Shown here one piece after another: positions 22,756-34,430 of a stretch of 64,000 bases of DNA; position 1 is the first letter of the stretch, and every line of letters starts with the position of its first letter. The stretch covers positions 31,766,289 to 31,830,288 of the forward strand of contig CM030365.1 in the NCBI GenBank assembly GCA_017893485.1, written 5' to 3'. The notes under the pieces were generated by a model. The model did not search any database. It had not been told where the DNA came from and was given only the letters and a program-made list of their open reading frames with translations. This stretch comes from Hemerocallis citrina. Taxonomy: Eukaryota; Streptophyta; Magnoliopsida; Asparagales; Asphodelaceae. The position numbers and the translations under genes are program-made.

Positions 22756-23149
22756 CCGCAACAGCAGTTGGCTCTTCCAGCCAGGGGTCCCGTTCAGTAG
22801 GTTGCTATAGCTCGTGGTCCAGTCAGGCCACTGCTTTCTCCGCAGCGCCAGATTGTCGGTCAGAGGACTGCTGTTCTGAGGAGAGGTCAGGCTTTCAACC
22901 TAGCTGCTGTAGATGCGGAGTCAGCTGAAGGTGTTGTTGCAGGTATCTTGCTTTGTTGTTTTGTTTTTTCTCTTTTTGCTTGTTTCTTTTTGTCTTGCTT
23001 TATTCTTTCATGTTGTTTTCCTGCTTTGTTTTTCCTCACCTTTGATCATCTATTCTTTTCCTGTCTCTTTTGATTCTTCTTAGGTATCATCCTTGTTTGC
23101 TCTTTCCCTGCTCATGTTTTTTTTGATTCCGGGGCAACCCATTCTTTTG
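22756..23149 (+). pseudogene. G2 gag-protease linker, intron and protease N-terminus
   Basis: After the TAG at 22756 the frame continues (PQQQLALPARGPVQ, second TAG, VAIARGPVRPLL, QAFNLAAVDAESAEG) to VVAG at 22942. A very T-rich 141-base interval (22943-23083) begins GTATCTTGC and ends TTCTTAG. Protease then starts GIILVCSFPAHVFFDSGATHSFV with the active-site Asp in DSG, and is cut at 23149 by solo LTR-A copy 5. The intron sits at the same gag-protease place and phase as in G1 and G5. Confidence 0.75.
22943..23083 (+). other. Intron at gag-protease junction of G2 (141 bp)
   Basis: Donor GCAG|GTATCTT, acceptor TTCTTAG|GTATCATC; the joined codon is GGT (phase 1), giving VVAGIILVCS. The interval is strongly T-rich. 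AGGTATC is present at both borders. Confidence 0.6.
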
Positions 23150-25430
23150 TGTTACGCCCTGCTTCTCAAAAGAGAATATGAAATATAGATACGTGCCTAA
23201 GCCCAACGAATAATTTTTATCATCCATAAGCTGTTCAGAATCTTTACAACATCTCACAAAAATAATCAGAGTTGGAAGCAAAAGAAGTCAACCAAGTATG
23301 CATAATCGAATCAAATATACCAACAGAAATTTACTTGAAACAAAATATATTATTCTCAAATAAACCAGATTTGAACAAGTCATATATCCTGGGTCACATT
23401 GCCCAAATACAAAATAAATCCAAGTATCAAATAAAATTCTTCAAATAAGAAACAAAATAATAATAAAAACCCCAGCACTAAAATCTTATATCACAAACTC
23501 CATCTGGCAACTGGTCATTCTGGTCTGCAATTAAATAAATTGCAGGAAGAGAAAAAAGAAAACAATTTCCCGTCAATGCAAGTTACGGGCCGCTTGTAGT
23601 GCAGGATACAAGTACATGGATAAATAACAATTATAAAATAATAACAGAACAAACATGGCATGGTATAGGCATATCAATAGAATATAATGTCTAACATGAA
23701 ATAGGAAAACAAAACAGATAGCATGGTATACTAACAGGTATAAGTAACATGTGTCAAGTGTCAACAGTATGCAGACAGGTATACAGATAGCAGTATCAGA
23801 TAACAGTCAAACAGTAACAAATAACAGTATCCAGTAGCATGTAACAAATAACAGTGTAACAGATGTTAGTTCTTATATTCTTGTGTTTATTACTATTTAG
23901 GTAGCACTTCAAGTGCCCCAGGTTTTTATCACATGGCTGCTACATTCAAACATGTTACGTTTAGATTTCGTAGGGGATCATATAGAGCCGTGTACTCATG
24001 TATCAGTAATTAGACAGTAATCAGACAGTCAGAACCAAGTGGTCCTCCTCCGAGTACACCTTCCTATAGGAAAGTGTGCAGTCAGGTAATCAGTAACAGT
24101 AATCAGACAATCAGAACCTATTGGTCCTCCTCTGAGTACACCTTCCTATAGGGAAGTGTGAAGTCAGGTAATCATTATAACAGTATAACAGATGCTCATT
24201 ATGGGAAATACGGACCCCCTTCTAAGTACATATTTCTGTAATTTCCCAGTACTAGATCTTTCCCTTAACTCTGCCTTGGTTATTTATTATTATTATCAGA
24301 CAGGCATGTATGTGTCATAAACAGAGCAAGAATAACATGGTATAAGTAAGTAACAGGTTCAGGGTGAAAGAAAAGCATGTACAGGTGGAAGATAACTCAT
24401 AAAAGAACAGTACAACGAAAATTCCAGTTCAGGACAGCAAGACAGTACTGCACTAAAACAGGGATTCCCATTGCTACAAAAATTCAAATCTGGATCCGTC
24501 AAAGAATCTGGAAAATAGACTTCCGTACGAATCCATTAAATATATATAATTCATATAGTATTTCACAAACTCAAGTCTCAAAATAGGTTTGAATCCAGAA
24601 AATGTGTTCAGTCAGAAATCAGTATTTTGTATTCACAGTCAGGAAAATAGCAGGAAAACCCATTAATTAAATCTACGAAGATCTGGGGTATTCCGATATA
24701 TGTATAGTAACTAAAAATAAAGTTTCATAATTTTCAAAATAAATATTTCAGTAAAAAAAAAATCAGAAAACATCAAGAGATAGTAGTTTTGTAAATCTGG
24801 AATCGTAAACACTGCAGTACGAAAACAACAATATATCACAAACCATAAAATGAAATCCAAATCCGCCAAAAGGATGATAAAATAGATACAGTAGGCTAAC
24901 TTTCATATTCAGAAATATTTTACAAACAACAAGTAGAATTAGGTCTAAAATCAGGTTCTTTACTGAACAATAGTAAAATTCTGCATGTAAAATCTTTATT
25001 TGCGAGCATGAAAAGGTTTGTAGAACTCCTCAATTAAGTCCACCAAAATTCTAGGTAAACCCCAATCAAGTCGAGAAGTACTGAGCTAAATTTCAGATCA
25101 AAATAATAATTTTAACACCAGAATAAAAATATATTAATCTTCAGAATTCATAAAAAACGCAGTCTGGAAATCTTTATACACCTCAGTAGTAAAATAGGCA
25201 TAACTCACAACTCATAAATCATAACTGAGATCTGTAAAAAAGATTGAAAAATAGATAGAATCCTATCTAGTTCATGTTCAAAATATATTTTCATATACTG
25301 ACCTTAATAGGGCCTAAAATACTTATCAAAAGTAAGGTAACAGAAAATACAGAAATACTCTTCCAACACAAAGTCATCTAGTTCATGTAAAACTCATCCA
25401 AGTAAAACTAAACATGAAATATAGTGTACT

Positions 25431-27951
25431 TGTAACCCCTGTTTTCCTAAAAATGTATTTTTGTGTATTTTCTATATTTAAAATTTTTGCAAATTATTTT
25501 TTTCGGTTTTCAAATCCTTTTGTCAAATTGTACTATTGGATATCCTATTAAAATCTATTTTCAATCAATAATTTCATTTGTAACTATTTTGTATGATTTT
25601 TATATTGTAATACAATTCTTATTTTTGTTATTATTACTTTTATTATTACTACTACTGTTATTATTAGTACTATTATTGTTTTTATCACTTTTCTTGTTGT
25701 TATTATTGTTCCTCTATTATTATTATTGTTATTGTTATTGTTTTATTATTATTATTGGTATTTTTATAAAATCCTAAATTGTATATTTTAATTGTTAATT
25801 TATTCTAAAACCCTATAATTTTCTTAATGGATTTTTAAAGCCATTAAAACCCCCCTAAACCCAAACCCAATATATTCTACCTGTTAACACCCCAACCCGA
25901 AACCCAATATATTCTACCTGTTCACACCCCAACCTAAAACCCTTTTCTCCCTTCAGCCGCTACCTTTGTAAACCCACCCTAACACCTAATTTTCCCTACC
26001 TATATAAATATTAACCCTGTCTCTTCATCTTCCCTATGCAGCCATCATTTACCCAGCCGCCTCCTTTCTCCGCTCATCTCTCTCCCTTCCTCCGCTCATC
26101 TTTCTCCCTGTCCCTTGCATCGCCCTGCACCTTGTAGCAACAACAGCTGCTCACGGCAACTGCTTGACCCCGATGCAGCGACAGCTAGTCTCCACAGTAG
26201 ACCGGTGTTGCAGCGCCGCAGCTCCTCTGCAGTGCCCTTGTGCATTTTCCCTCCTCATCGCGACTGCCAAGATGCCAACCTCCCGCTGTCGCGTTGTCGC
26301 GTTGCCCTTGCCCGACGACGACCGGTTGCCGTGTCCCCTTGGCCACCGCCGTGTCCCTTAGATTTATTTTAATGAGTTTTGATGCTGTTTTCCTGACTGT
26401 AAATTCGATTTCCTGATTTCTGGCTGAACGTATTTTCTGGATTCAAATCAGTTTTGAGTGATGATTTTGTGAATTACTATATGAATTATTTGTATTTGCT
26501 GGATTCGGTTGGGAGTCTATTTTCTAGATGTTTTGATGGATTCAGATTTGTATGTTTGTAACACTGGGAATTTCAGTTTTACTACAGTATGGTCTTTCTG
26601 TTCTGAACTTGAGATTTGGTTATTTCATTCTTTTGTGTGTTACCTATTATCCGGACATGTTTATTTTGCAACCTGAACCTATTACATGATTATGCTAAGT
26701 TATTATTGACATGTTTGTGACACATACATGCCTGTTGACTAATAATAACAAAATAATCAAGCCGGGGTTAAGGGAAAGATCTAGTAGTGGAAAATATAGA
26801 AATATGTACTTAGAACGGGGCCCGTGCTTCTTATTTTGATTCATGTTGATACATGAACCTGTTAATGCATGGACCTGTTGGTTCATGTACCTGTTACCTA
26901 TTGATGGATGGACCTGTTGGTTTATGTACCTGTTACTTGTTGATACATGGATCCGTTAGTGATGTACCTGTTACTTGTTGATGCGCGGACCTGTTGATCG
27001 TGTACCTGTTGATTCATGAACCTGTTGATGCATGAATCAGATGATTTGTGTACCTGTTTGATTCATGAACCTGTTTCCTATTTCTGTTCTGATCCCTGAG
27101 TACACTGCCCTCTATGGTTCACTATGAAATCTAAAGCGAAACTGTTTGTTGTAGCAACCATGTAAGGTGGGCTGCATGAAGTGCTACCTAGATAGTAATA
27201 ACTGCAAGACTCGAACATGATAGTTGAACATGATACTTGAACATGATACATGCTTGCTTGATACTTGACTACATGATACATGAGACTTGTTTACATGACA
27301 CATGATACATGACACTTGATACATGATTACATGATACTTGACACTTGATGCTTGTTTACATGATACTTGTTTACTTGACACTTGATTCATGCCACTTACA
27401 CTTGTTCTCTTTGCCATGTTAGTTGTTTATTTTGACATCATGCTTATCCCCATGTTATTTGTTAGTTTTTCCCCATGTACTTGTATCCTATATTACAAGC
27501 AGCCCGTAACTTGCAATTGACGGGTACTTGTTTTCTCTTTTCCCTCTTTCCCTGCAATTGTTAAATTGCAGATTTTGGAGAACAGGTTCCAGACGGTATT
27601 GGTGACATGAAGTATTAGTGCTGGATTTTTATTATTATTATTTCTTGTAGCTTGCTTGAATAATATTGTATTCTTGTACTTGGATTTATATTTGCATTTA
27701 GGCAATGTGACCCAGGAATTTTACTTATTCAGATCATGACTATTTTAGATATAATGTATTTTGTTTCAAGTATTTTTGTTGGTATTTTTAGTTCATATGT
27801 GCATGTTGTTTGATTCTTTTACTTCCGACTCTGATTATTCTTGTGAAATGTTGTAAAGATTTTTGAACAGCTTATGGACGATGAAAATCATTCGCTAGGC
27901 TTAGTCACGTATCCGTATTCCGTATTCTCTTTTGGGAAGCGGGGCGTGACA
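25431..27951 (+). mobile_element. G3 5' LTR (LTR-A copy 6)
   Basis: TGTAACCCCTG...GGGGCGTGACA. TATA at 26001-26010, GC-rich leader 26040-26355. A deletion junction near 26357 (CCCTTAGATTT) removes sequence corresponding to about 30722-31578 of the 3' LTR; a short CCC-TAGATTT microhomology lies at the junction. The tandem segment at 26840-27070 is built on CCTGTTGATGCATG-type units. Confidence 0.9.
26001..26010 (+). promoter_or_regulatory. TATA element of G3 5' LTR
   Basis: TATATAAATA about 570 bases into the LTR, followed by CCCTGTCTCTTCATC, shared with the 3' LTR at 30369-30395. Confidence 0.6.
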
Positions 27952-27961
27952 AGGTTTTTAG

Positions 27962-27973
27962 TTGTATCAGAGC
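27962..27973 (+). other. G3 primer-binding site
   Basis: TTGTATCAGAGC, one mismatch from the initiator-Met complement, ten bases after the 5' LTR. Confidence 0.85.
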
Positions 27974-28128
27974 CCAAGTTTGGCTAATGTATTAGTTCTA
28001 CTAATATATTAGACAAGCTTGGCTCTAACTGGGCTCGGCTCAACATTTCACCAACCATGCATCCATAAATTAATTAATTGCTATCAACCTTGATCTGGAT
28101 GCTATTTATTTTTGGTTTTATGCAGACT

Positions 28129-29141
28129 ATGGCTTGTAGGGGTCCTACTTCTCGTCTTTAGGATGATCATCCCGGATTTGAGGCCATCACCAATGTGTTG
28201 GAACGGCTGATCAATATGTAGCAAAACCACAGTGACTTGGTGATGGCTGCTTTGGAAGCTGCTTGGGTTCCGACTCCTGCTGTGCCTGCACAGGCAGCTC
28301 TCCCTCCTTGTCTGGGTACAGTTACAGATTTCATGAGGCTGCACCCTGACAAATTCTCCGGCACTGAGACGCCACTAGAGGCTAAGCAGTGGCTGATCCG
28401 GACAGAGTCTTCTACAGGCAGCTAGGATTAATGATCCAGAACATGTGGATGTGGTGAGCATCCAGCTGGTGGATGGCCCACATTTGGTGGACAGCCGAGT
28501 CAGAGAGGCCTGTACGGTCTATTGCTTGGGCCACGTTCACTAGGAGCTTCTTGGAGAAATTCTTCCCCAGCATTACTCGGGTTGAAATGGAGCAGCAGTT
28601 CCTGGTCCTGAAACAGGTTGGTCGTTATTCTATTTTGGAATTTTTGTTACATATTGTCCACGCAATGTTGTAACATGGGACTTTCTTGAAACAGGGCTCT
28701 AGGTCTGTGGATGAGTATGCAGTTGAATTTACAAGACTTAGCCGCTTCACTGCCGTTCTTGTGGCAAACGAAGAGGACAGGCCTCGTAGATTCATATTGG
28801 GACTTGCTCGAGACATCAAGGTGCAGCTTGTCTCCCTTCGCTTGCGTACTTATGCCGAAGCTCATGAGGCAGCTCGAGCTCAGGAGCAGGCTCGGGGCAG
28901 GTTGGCTTCTCCCCAGCGGACTGTTCCTGCTGCTCCTGTCAGGTCTTCTGGTGGGCCGATTCGAAGGCCAGCCCTAGCCCCTGTTGCAAGAGCGATGCCT
29001 TACTCACCTGTCGCTCCGAGGAAGGATGTGACCTGCAAATTATGCCATAGAATTGGTCATGTGCGCAAGGATTGCAGGATAGCCAATCGTCAATGCTTCG
29101 CATGTAGAGCAGGGAATCACACGCTTCGGGACTGCCCCTAG
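28129..29141 (+). pseudogene. G3 gag with internal intron (decayed)
   Basis: Homologue of G2 gag. The start at 28129 (MACRGPT) follows an acceptor-like TTTTATGCAG. Two TAG codons (28159-28161 and 28219-28221) stand where G2 has CAG. Seen: LERLINM, DFMRLHPDKFSGTETPLEAKQWLIR, a frameshift near 28415, WATFTRSFLEKFFP, FLVLKQ, the 78-base intron, GSRSVDEYAVEFTRLSRF, RPRRFILGLARDIKVQL, and two CCHC knuckles (CKLCHRIGHVRKDC and CFACRAGNHTLRDC), then TAG at 29142. Despite being in the youngest element it is already broken, so it was either mobilised in trans or decayed quickly. Confidence 0.88.
28617..28694 (+). other. 78-bp intron inside G3 gag
   Basis: Same length, borders (AAACAG|GTTGGTC and TGAAACAG|GGCTCT) and internal TAA as in G2 at 22231-22308. 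Confidence 0.7.
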
Positions 29142-29836
29142 AGGATATATGACCCGCCAGCCCGGGGTCAGATCAGGTCACCGCTTCCATCGCAATAGCA
29201 TGTCTATGGTCAGAGAGCTGCAGCTCCTGGGAGAGGCCAGGCTTATAACCTAGTTTTGGAGGAGGCAGAGCCTGTGGAGGAGGATGTTCCAGGTATATTG
29301 TGTTTTCTTTTTTTTATTGTCTATTATTTCATTGCATTATGTCTTTCCCTGCATTGTATTCATGTACTCTTCCATGCATCAACCCGTTATTATCATCGTT
29401 ATTTGATATTCAATTCCTTGATTCCTTGATATCCATTTCTTCATCTCTTTGTTTTGTTTTTTTGTAAGTCTTGTGTTGTTCCTTCTTCATTTTTGATACT
29501 GGTTACTTCTTTCTTGCATTCCATTTTGCTATTATGCACCCATTCATTGTTTGATTCAATTCTTCCCTGTTTATTCTCCCTTTGATTTCAGTTCTGCCTA
29601 CTCCCTATCTTGCTTTGTTATCTAGTGTGCTTTCTTCCTTTTTGATACTGTTTGTCCTCTTTGTTGCATTCCATTTGACCACATTGTTACCCATCTTCCT
29701 TCTTTTCTGGTGTTGCCTCTGCTCCTTTCCCTTAGCTCTCTGTTTTGTTTCCTTTCCCCAAGTTTTTTTTGCCTTATTCTATGTACCGCCTAAGCAAATT
29801 TCGAGAACGAAATTTTGTTGTAAGGTGGGTAGGATT
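29142..29836 (+). other. G3 post-gag untranslated stretch and PPT
   Basis: After the gag stop, a short homologue of the G2 gag-protease linker runs to 29292 (GQAYNLVLEEAEP). A donor-like CCAG|GTATATT at 29293 opens a pyrimidine-rich stretch of about 470 bases with two similar 60-base blocks (about 29489 and 29635). No pol is found. It ends with a GGTGGGTAGGATT polypurine-type tract before the 3' LTR at 29837, the same as GGTGGGTAGAATT before the G2 3' LTR. The hydrophobic ORF readable here is best explained by T-richness. Confidence 0.7.
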
Positions 29837-32800
29837 TGTAACTCCTGTTTTTCCAAAATGTATTTTTGTGTATTTTCTATATTTAAAATTTTTGCAAATT
29901 ATTTTTTTTCGGTTTTCAAATCCTTTTGTCAAATTGTACTATTGGATATCCTATTAAAATCTGTTTTCGATCAATAATTTCATTTGTAACTAATTTGTAT
30001 GATTTTTATATTGTAATACAATTCTTATTTTTGTTATTATTACTTTTATTATTACTACTACTGTTATTATTAGTACTATTATTATTTTTATCACTTCTTA
30101 CTATTATTGTTCCTCTATTATTATTATTATTGTTATTGTTATTGTTTTATTATTATTGTTGGTATTTTTATAAAATCCTAAATTGTATATTTTAATTGTT
30201 ATTTTATTCTAAAACCCTATAATTTTCTTAATGGATTTTTAAACCCATTAAAACTCCCCTAAACCCAAACCCAATATATTCTACCTGTTAACACCCCAAC
30301 CCGAAACCCTTTTCTCCCTTCAGCCGCTACCTATGTAAACCCACCCTAAAACCTAATTTTCTCTACCTATATATATATTAACCCTGTCTCTTCATCTTCC
30401 CCATGCAGCCGCCATATACCCAGCCACCACCTTTCTCTGCTCATCTCTCTCCCTTCCTCCGCTCATCTCTCTCCCTGTCCCCTGCTCTGCCCTGCACCTT
30501 GCAGCGACAACAGCTGTTCACAGCGATAGCTTGACCCCGACACAGTAACGACCAGTCTCCACAACAGACCAGTGTCGCAGCGCCGCAGCTCCTCTGCAGC
30601 ACCTCTGTGCATCTTCCCTCCTCATCACGACTGCCAGGACGCCAACCTCCCACTTTCCCCCTATCGTGCCGCCCTCGCCAGACGACGGCCAGTCGCTGTG
30701 TCCCCTTGGCTGCTATCGTGTCCCCTGGCCGCCGCCACCGTCAGAGCTAGTGGAATGGATGGGTTATTGGTTTGTTTGATAAAGTGGGTTTTTGATCATG
30801 TTGAATCTTGGACATCCGGTCTTCTTGATCATCTTGAATCTAGTTTCATGTTTGGTGGTGTTTGGATCAAGTTTCATTGAATCTATGTTGATTTTGGTTT
30901 TTAAGGAAATTCTGTGTTTTGCCGATATTCTGTCTTGATCAGTAAATTAGACCATATTAAGGTCAGAATCTTAATTTCTATATAAAACATGATTTGTATA
31001 GAAATTCGTCTTCTTTCTAACCCCTCTGACCTTGCTCGATTTCGTTTTCGTATGTGTGAGATATGACTGTTTTACTACAAAGGTGTAATTCGTTTCCAGA
31101 TTTCGTTTCTTAATGATTTTGATGATTAAATTATTTTGATACTTGTGCTACACATATTATTTTGATCTGAAACTTTGGTCAGTATTTCTTTATCTAGTTA
31201 TGGATTATCCAGAATTTTGGCAGATTTTATTGACGAGTTTTATATGCTGTTTCATGCTTATTTATAAAGACTATGCATGCTGTATTTTACTCGCTGTTCG
31301 GAAAAGAATCGTATTTTCACCCTGATTCCTTTTACTTTATGGAAAATATTTGTGAAATATAAAAGCTAGCTTATTTTGTCTATTTTCATCTCCCTTTGGC
31401 GGATTTGAATTTCGTTTCACTGGTTGCGAGATATTTTAGTTTTTAAACAGCAGTGTTGGGAATTCCAGATTTGCCAAACTATCGTTTCTTGATGGTTTCT
31501 GATTTTTGATGACTAATCTAATTTTACTGGAAAATTATGAAACTTTATATTTAGAAACTGGACATATAGGGGAATACCCTAGATTTTTCGTGGATTAATT
31601 TAATGAGTTTTGATACTGTTTTCCTGATTGTAAATTCGATTTCCCGATTTCTAGCTGAACGTGTTTTCTGGATTCAAATCAGTTTTGAGTGATGATTTTG
31701 TGAATTACTATATGAATTATTTGTATTTGCTGGATTCGGTTGGGAGTCTATTTTCTAGACGTTTTGATGGATTCAGATTTGTATGTTTGTAACACTGGAA
31801 ATTTCAGTTTTACTACAGTATGGTCTTGCTGTTCTGAACTTGAGATTTGGTTATTTCATTCTTTTGTGTGTTACCTATTACCCAGACATGTTTATCTTGC
31901 AACCTGAACCTGTTACATGATTATGCTAAGTTATTATTGACATGTTTGTGACACATACATGCCTGTTGACTAATAATAACAAAATAATCAAGCCGGGGTT
32001 AAGGGAAAGATCTAGTAGTGGAAAATATAGAAATGTGTACTTAGAAGGGGGCCCGTGTTTCTTATTTTGAATCATGTTGATACATGAACATGTTGATGCA
32101 TGGACCTTTTGGTTCATGTACCTGTTACCTGTTGATGCATGGACCTGTTGGTTCATGTACCTGTTACTTGTTGACGCATGGACCCGTTGGTTCATGTATT
32201 TATTACTTGTTGATACACGAACCTGTTGGTCATGTACCTGTTCATTCATGAACCTGTTGATGCATGAATCAGATGATTCATGTACCCGTTTTATTCATGA
32301 ACCTGTTTCCTGTTTCTGTTCTGATCCCTGAGTACACTGCCCTCTATGGTCCACTATGAAATCTAAAGCGAAACTATTTGTTGTAGCAACCATGTAAGGT
32401 GGGCTGTATGAAGTGCTACCTATATAGTAATAACTATAAGACTCGAACATGATACTTGAACATGATACTTGAACATGATATATGCTTGCTTGATACTTGA
32501 CTACATGATCCATGAGACTTGTTTACATGACACTTGATACATGATTACATGATACTTGACACTTAATGCTTGTTTACATGATATTTGTTTACTTGACACT
32601 TGATTCATGCCACTTACACTTGTTCTCTTTGCCATGTTAGTTGTTTATTTTGACATCATGCTTATCCCCAAGTTATTTGTTAGTTTTTCCCCATGTACTT
32701 GTATCCTGTATTACAAGCGGCCCGTAACTTGCAATTGACGGGTACTTGTTTTCTCTTTTCCCTCTTTCCCTGCAATTGTTAAATTGCAGATTTTGGAGAA

Positions 32801-33168
32801 CAAGTTCCAGACGGTATTGGTGACATGAAGTATTAGTACTGGATATTATTATTATTATTTCTTGTAGCTTGCATGAACAATATTATATTCTTGTACTTGG
32901 ATTTATATTTGTATTTGGGCAATGTGACCCAGGAATTTTACTTATTCAAATCATGACTATATGAGATACAATGTATTTGGTTTCAAGTATTTTTGTTGGT
33001 ATTTTTGGTTCATATGTGCATGTTGGTTGATTCTTTTACTTCCGATTTTGATTATTCTTGTGAAATATTGTAAAGATTCTTGAACAGCTTATGAATGATG
33101 AAAATCATTCGCTGGGCTTAGTCACGTATCCGTATTCCGTATTCTCTTTTGGAAAGCAGGGCGTGACA
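29837..33168 (+). mobile_element. G3 3' LTR (LTR-A copy 7, 3332 bp)
   Basis: TGTAACTCCTG...GGGCGTGACA. TATA at 30369-30380, GC-rich leader 30400-30745. It lacks the AGGCAAGTA donor module present in G2 and copies 1, 2 and 5. Tandem units (GATGCATGGACC-GTTGGTTCATG) lie at 32080-32300 and ACATGATACTTGA repeats at 32450-32610. Confidence 0.92.
30369..30380 (+). promoter_or_regulatory. TATA element of G3 3' LTR
   Basis: An alternating TA run, in the same position relative to the LTR start as in the 5' LTR. Confidence 0.55.
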
Positions 33169-34421
33169 GTACTTGATGTCCAAACAACATGGAATAGGAT
33201 ATTTTACGAGTATTCGACAAGTATATTACGAATAACATATCAAGGACAGATATCTCAAAGTAGCATGAATATATATATCAAAGTGGTCAACCCTAGGTTA
33301 ATTCATGTCATGTATGTCGTGAGGTAGCTATGGTCGAATCATCACAATAGAGACAATAGATAACAGAGAATTCACACACAAATTGTCGCTAGAACCCAAC
33401 TACACTACAGGCGAGATTTAGTACTTATATTACACAATAAAAAGAATACAAGTTACTTGCCTGAGAGACGATGACGGAAACGGCAAAAAGCAAGAATAAT
33501 CCTAACGCATTCCCGGGGCACGAACACAATAACCACGAACGGTTAATCACGAACAAGATGGAAAACCGATCGAGAACAAGATGAAAATGATCGAGATCAC
33601 GAACACAATCAGACGGTTGAGATCAAGAGATCAAGAGATCAACGACTGAGATCTAATCCAATGTTGAAGATGATTAGATCTGATTAGATTATATCAGATG
33701 GCTGGAATCCAATGCTGAGGATCATGATGATCATGATGATAAAATCAATCAGATGACTCTGGATCCACATGATATAAAACTTGATCAAAGAGAAGCCCAT
33801 CAAAGGCTTGGTTGCTTTTTGCGATGGCTGGCCTGGCTGTCGATGGACGGCGCCTAGAGGCAGCACCGGCGAGGCAGGCTGCAGACAATGGTGGCAGGTG
33901 AACAGCGGTGGTCATCATGGGTCGGCGGAGGAGCACACATAGGCAGGAAGTGTGCTATGTTGCCGCTGGCTGACTGGCGATGCAGCTGCAAGAAGAGGGC
34001 AGAGCGCTGGGACGGCACCGGCAACGCTAAGGAGGTGCATCGCGAGAGGGAAAGGCTGAGTGTCGGCAGGTGGCGCTACACTGTGGGGGGGACAGGGGGA
34101 AGCAGTGCAGTGGGTGCTACTCCTGTTTAGATGCTGCTAACGACGATGTTGAGGAGGATAGGAGAGCAGGAGACGCCGGTTGTCGGTGGTAGCAGCATAG
34201 GAAGGCTGCTGCAGTCACCGAGGGGACCATTGGCGACGAGGAGCTCAGGCGGCACTTGGGACAGGGAGAACGGGAGAGAGAGATGAGCGAGATAGGGAGG
34301 TGCAAGGGAGAGAGAGAATGGGAGATGAAGGGAGGGCGGCTGAAGGAGGTTGGGGACGATGGTGTAGGTGACTTAGGGGTTTCTTGCGTGAGGAAGGTGA
34401 ATAGGCTCATGCAGGGGATGT

Positions 34422-34430
34422 GTATAAATA
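34422..34430 (-). promoter_or_regulatory. TATA element of LTR-A copy 5
   Basis: Minus-strand TATTTATACA, about 690 bases inside the LTR start, with AACCCTAAA (about 34447-34455) just upstream on that strand. Confidence 0.5.

Larger units (their letters stand above)
25431..33168 (+). mobile_element. G3: complete gag-only LTR retrotransposon
   Basis: Complete element with a perfect 5-base duplication GTACT (25426-25430 and 33169-33173), inserted in solo LTR-A copy 5. 5' LTR 25431-27951, PBS 27962-27973, gag 28129-29141, a T/C-rich untranslated stretch, PPT region to 29836, 3' LTR 29837-33168. No protease, RT, RNase H or integrase is present, so it depended on proteins from relatives such as G2. 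Its two LTRs look about 97% identical where both exist, making it the youngest insertion here. The 5' LTR carries an internal deletion of about 0.86 kb relative to the 3' LTR. Confidence 0.92.

Noticed and set aside
25620..25770. Leu-rich transmembrane-like ORF
   Set aside because: Translation of a TTA/TTG microsatellite in U3; the same appears at 30025-30165.
29489..29700. FDTG-like codons in the T-rich stretch of G3 as a protease remnant
   Set aside because: No flanking protease motifs; the two blocks are duplicates of pyrimidine-rich sequence.
29582..29977. Hydrophobic 131-codon ORF before the G3 3' LTR as an env-like gene
   Set aside because: It spans the PPT and LTR border, arises from T-rich DNA, and has no signal, glycosylation or fusion features that can be argued.
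31926..32331. ORFs with repeated NKYMNQ-VHAST or CWFMYLL units resembling repeat proteins
   Set aside because: Direct translation of the short tandem repeats in the LTR; both strands are open and frames break in the sister LTR.
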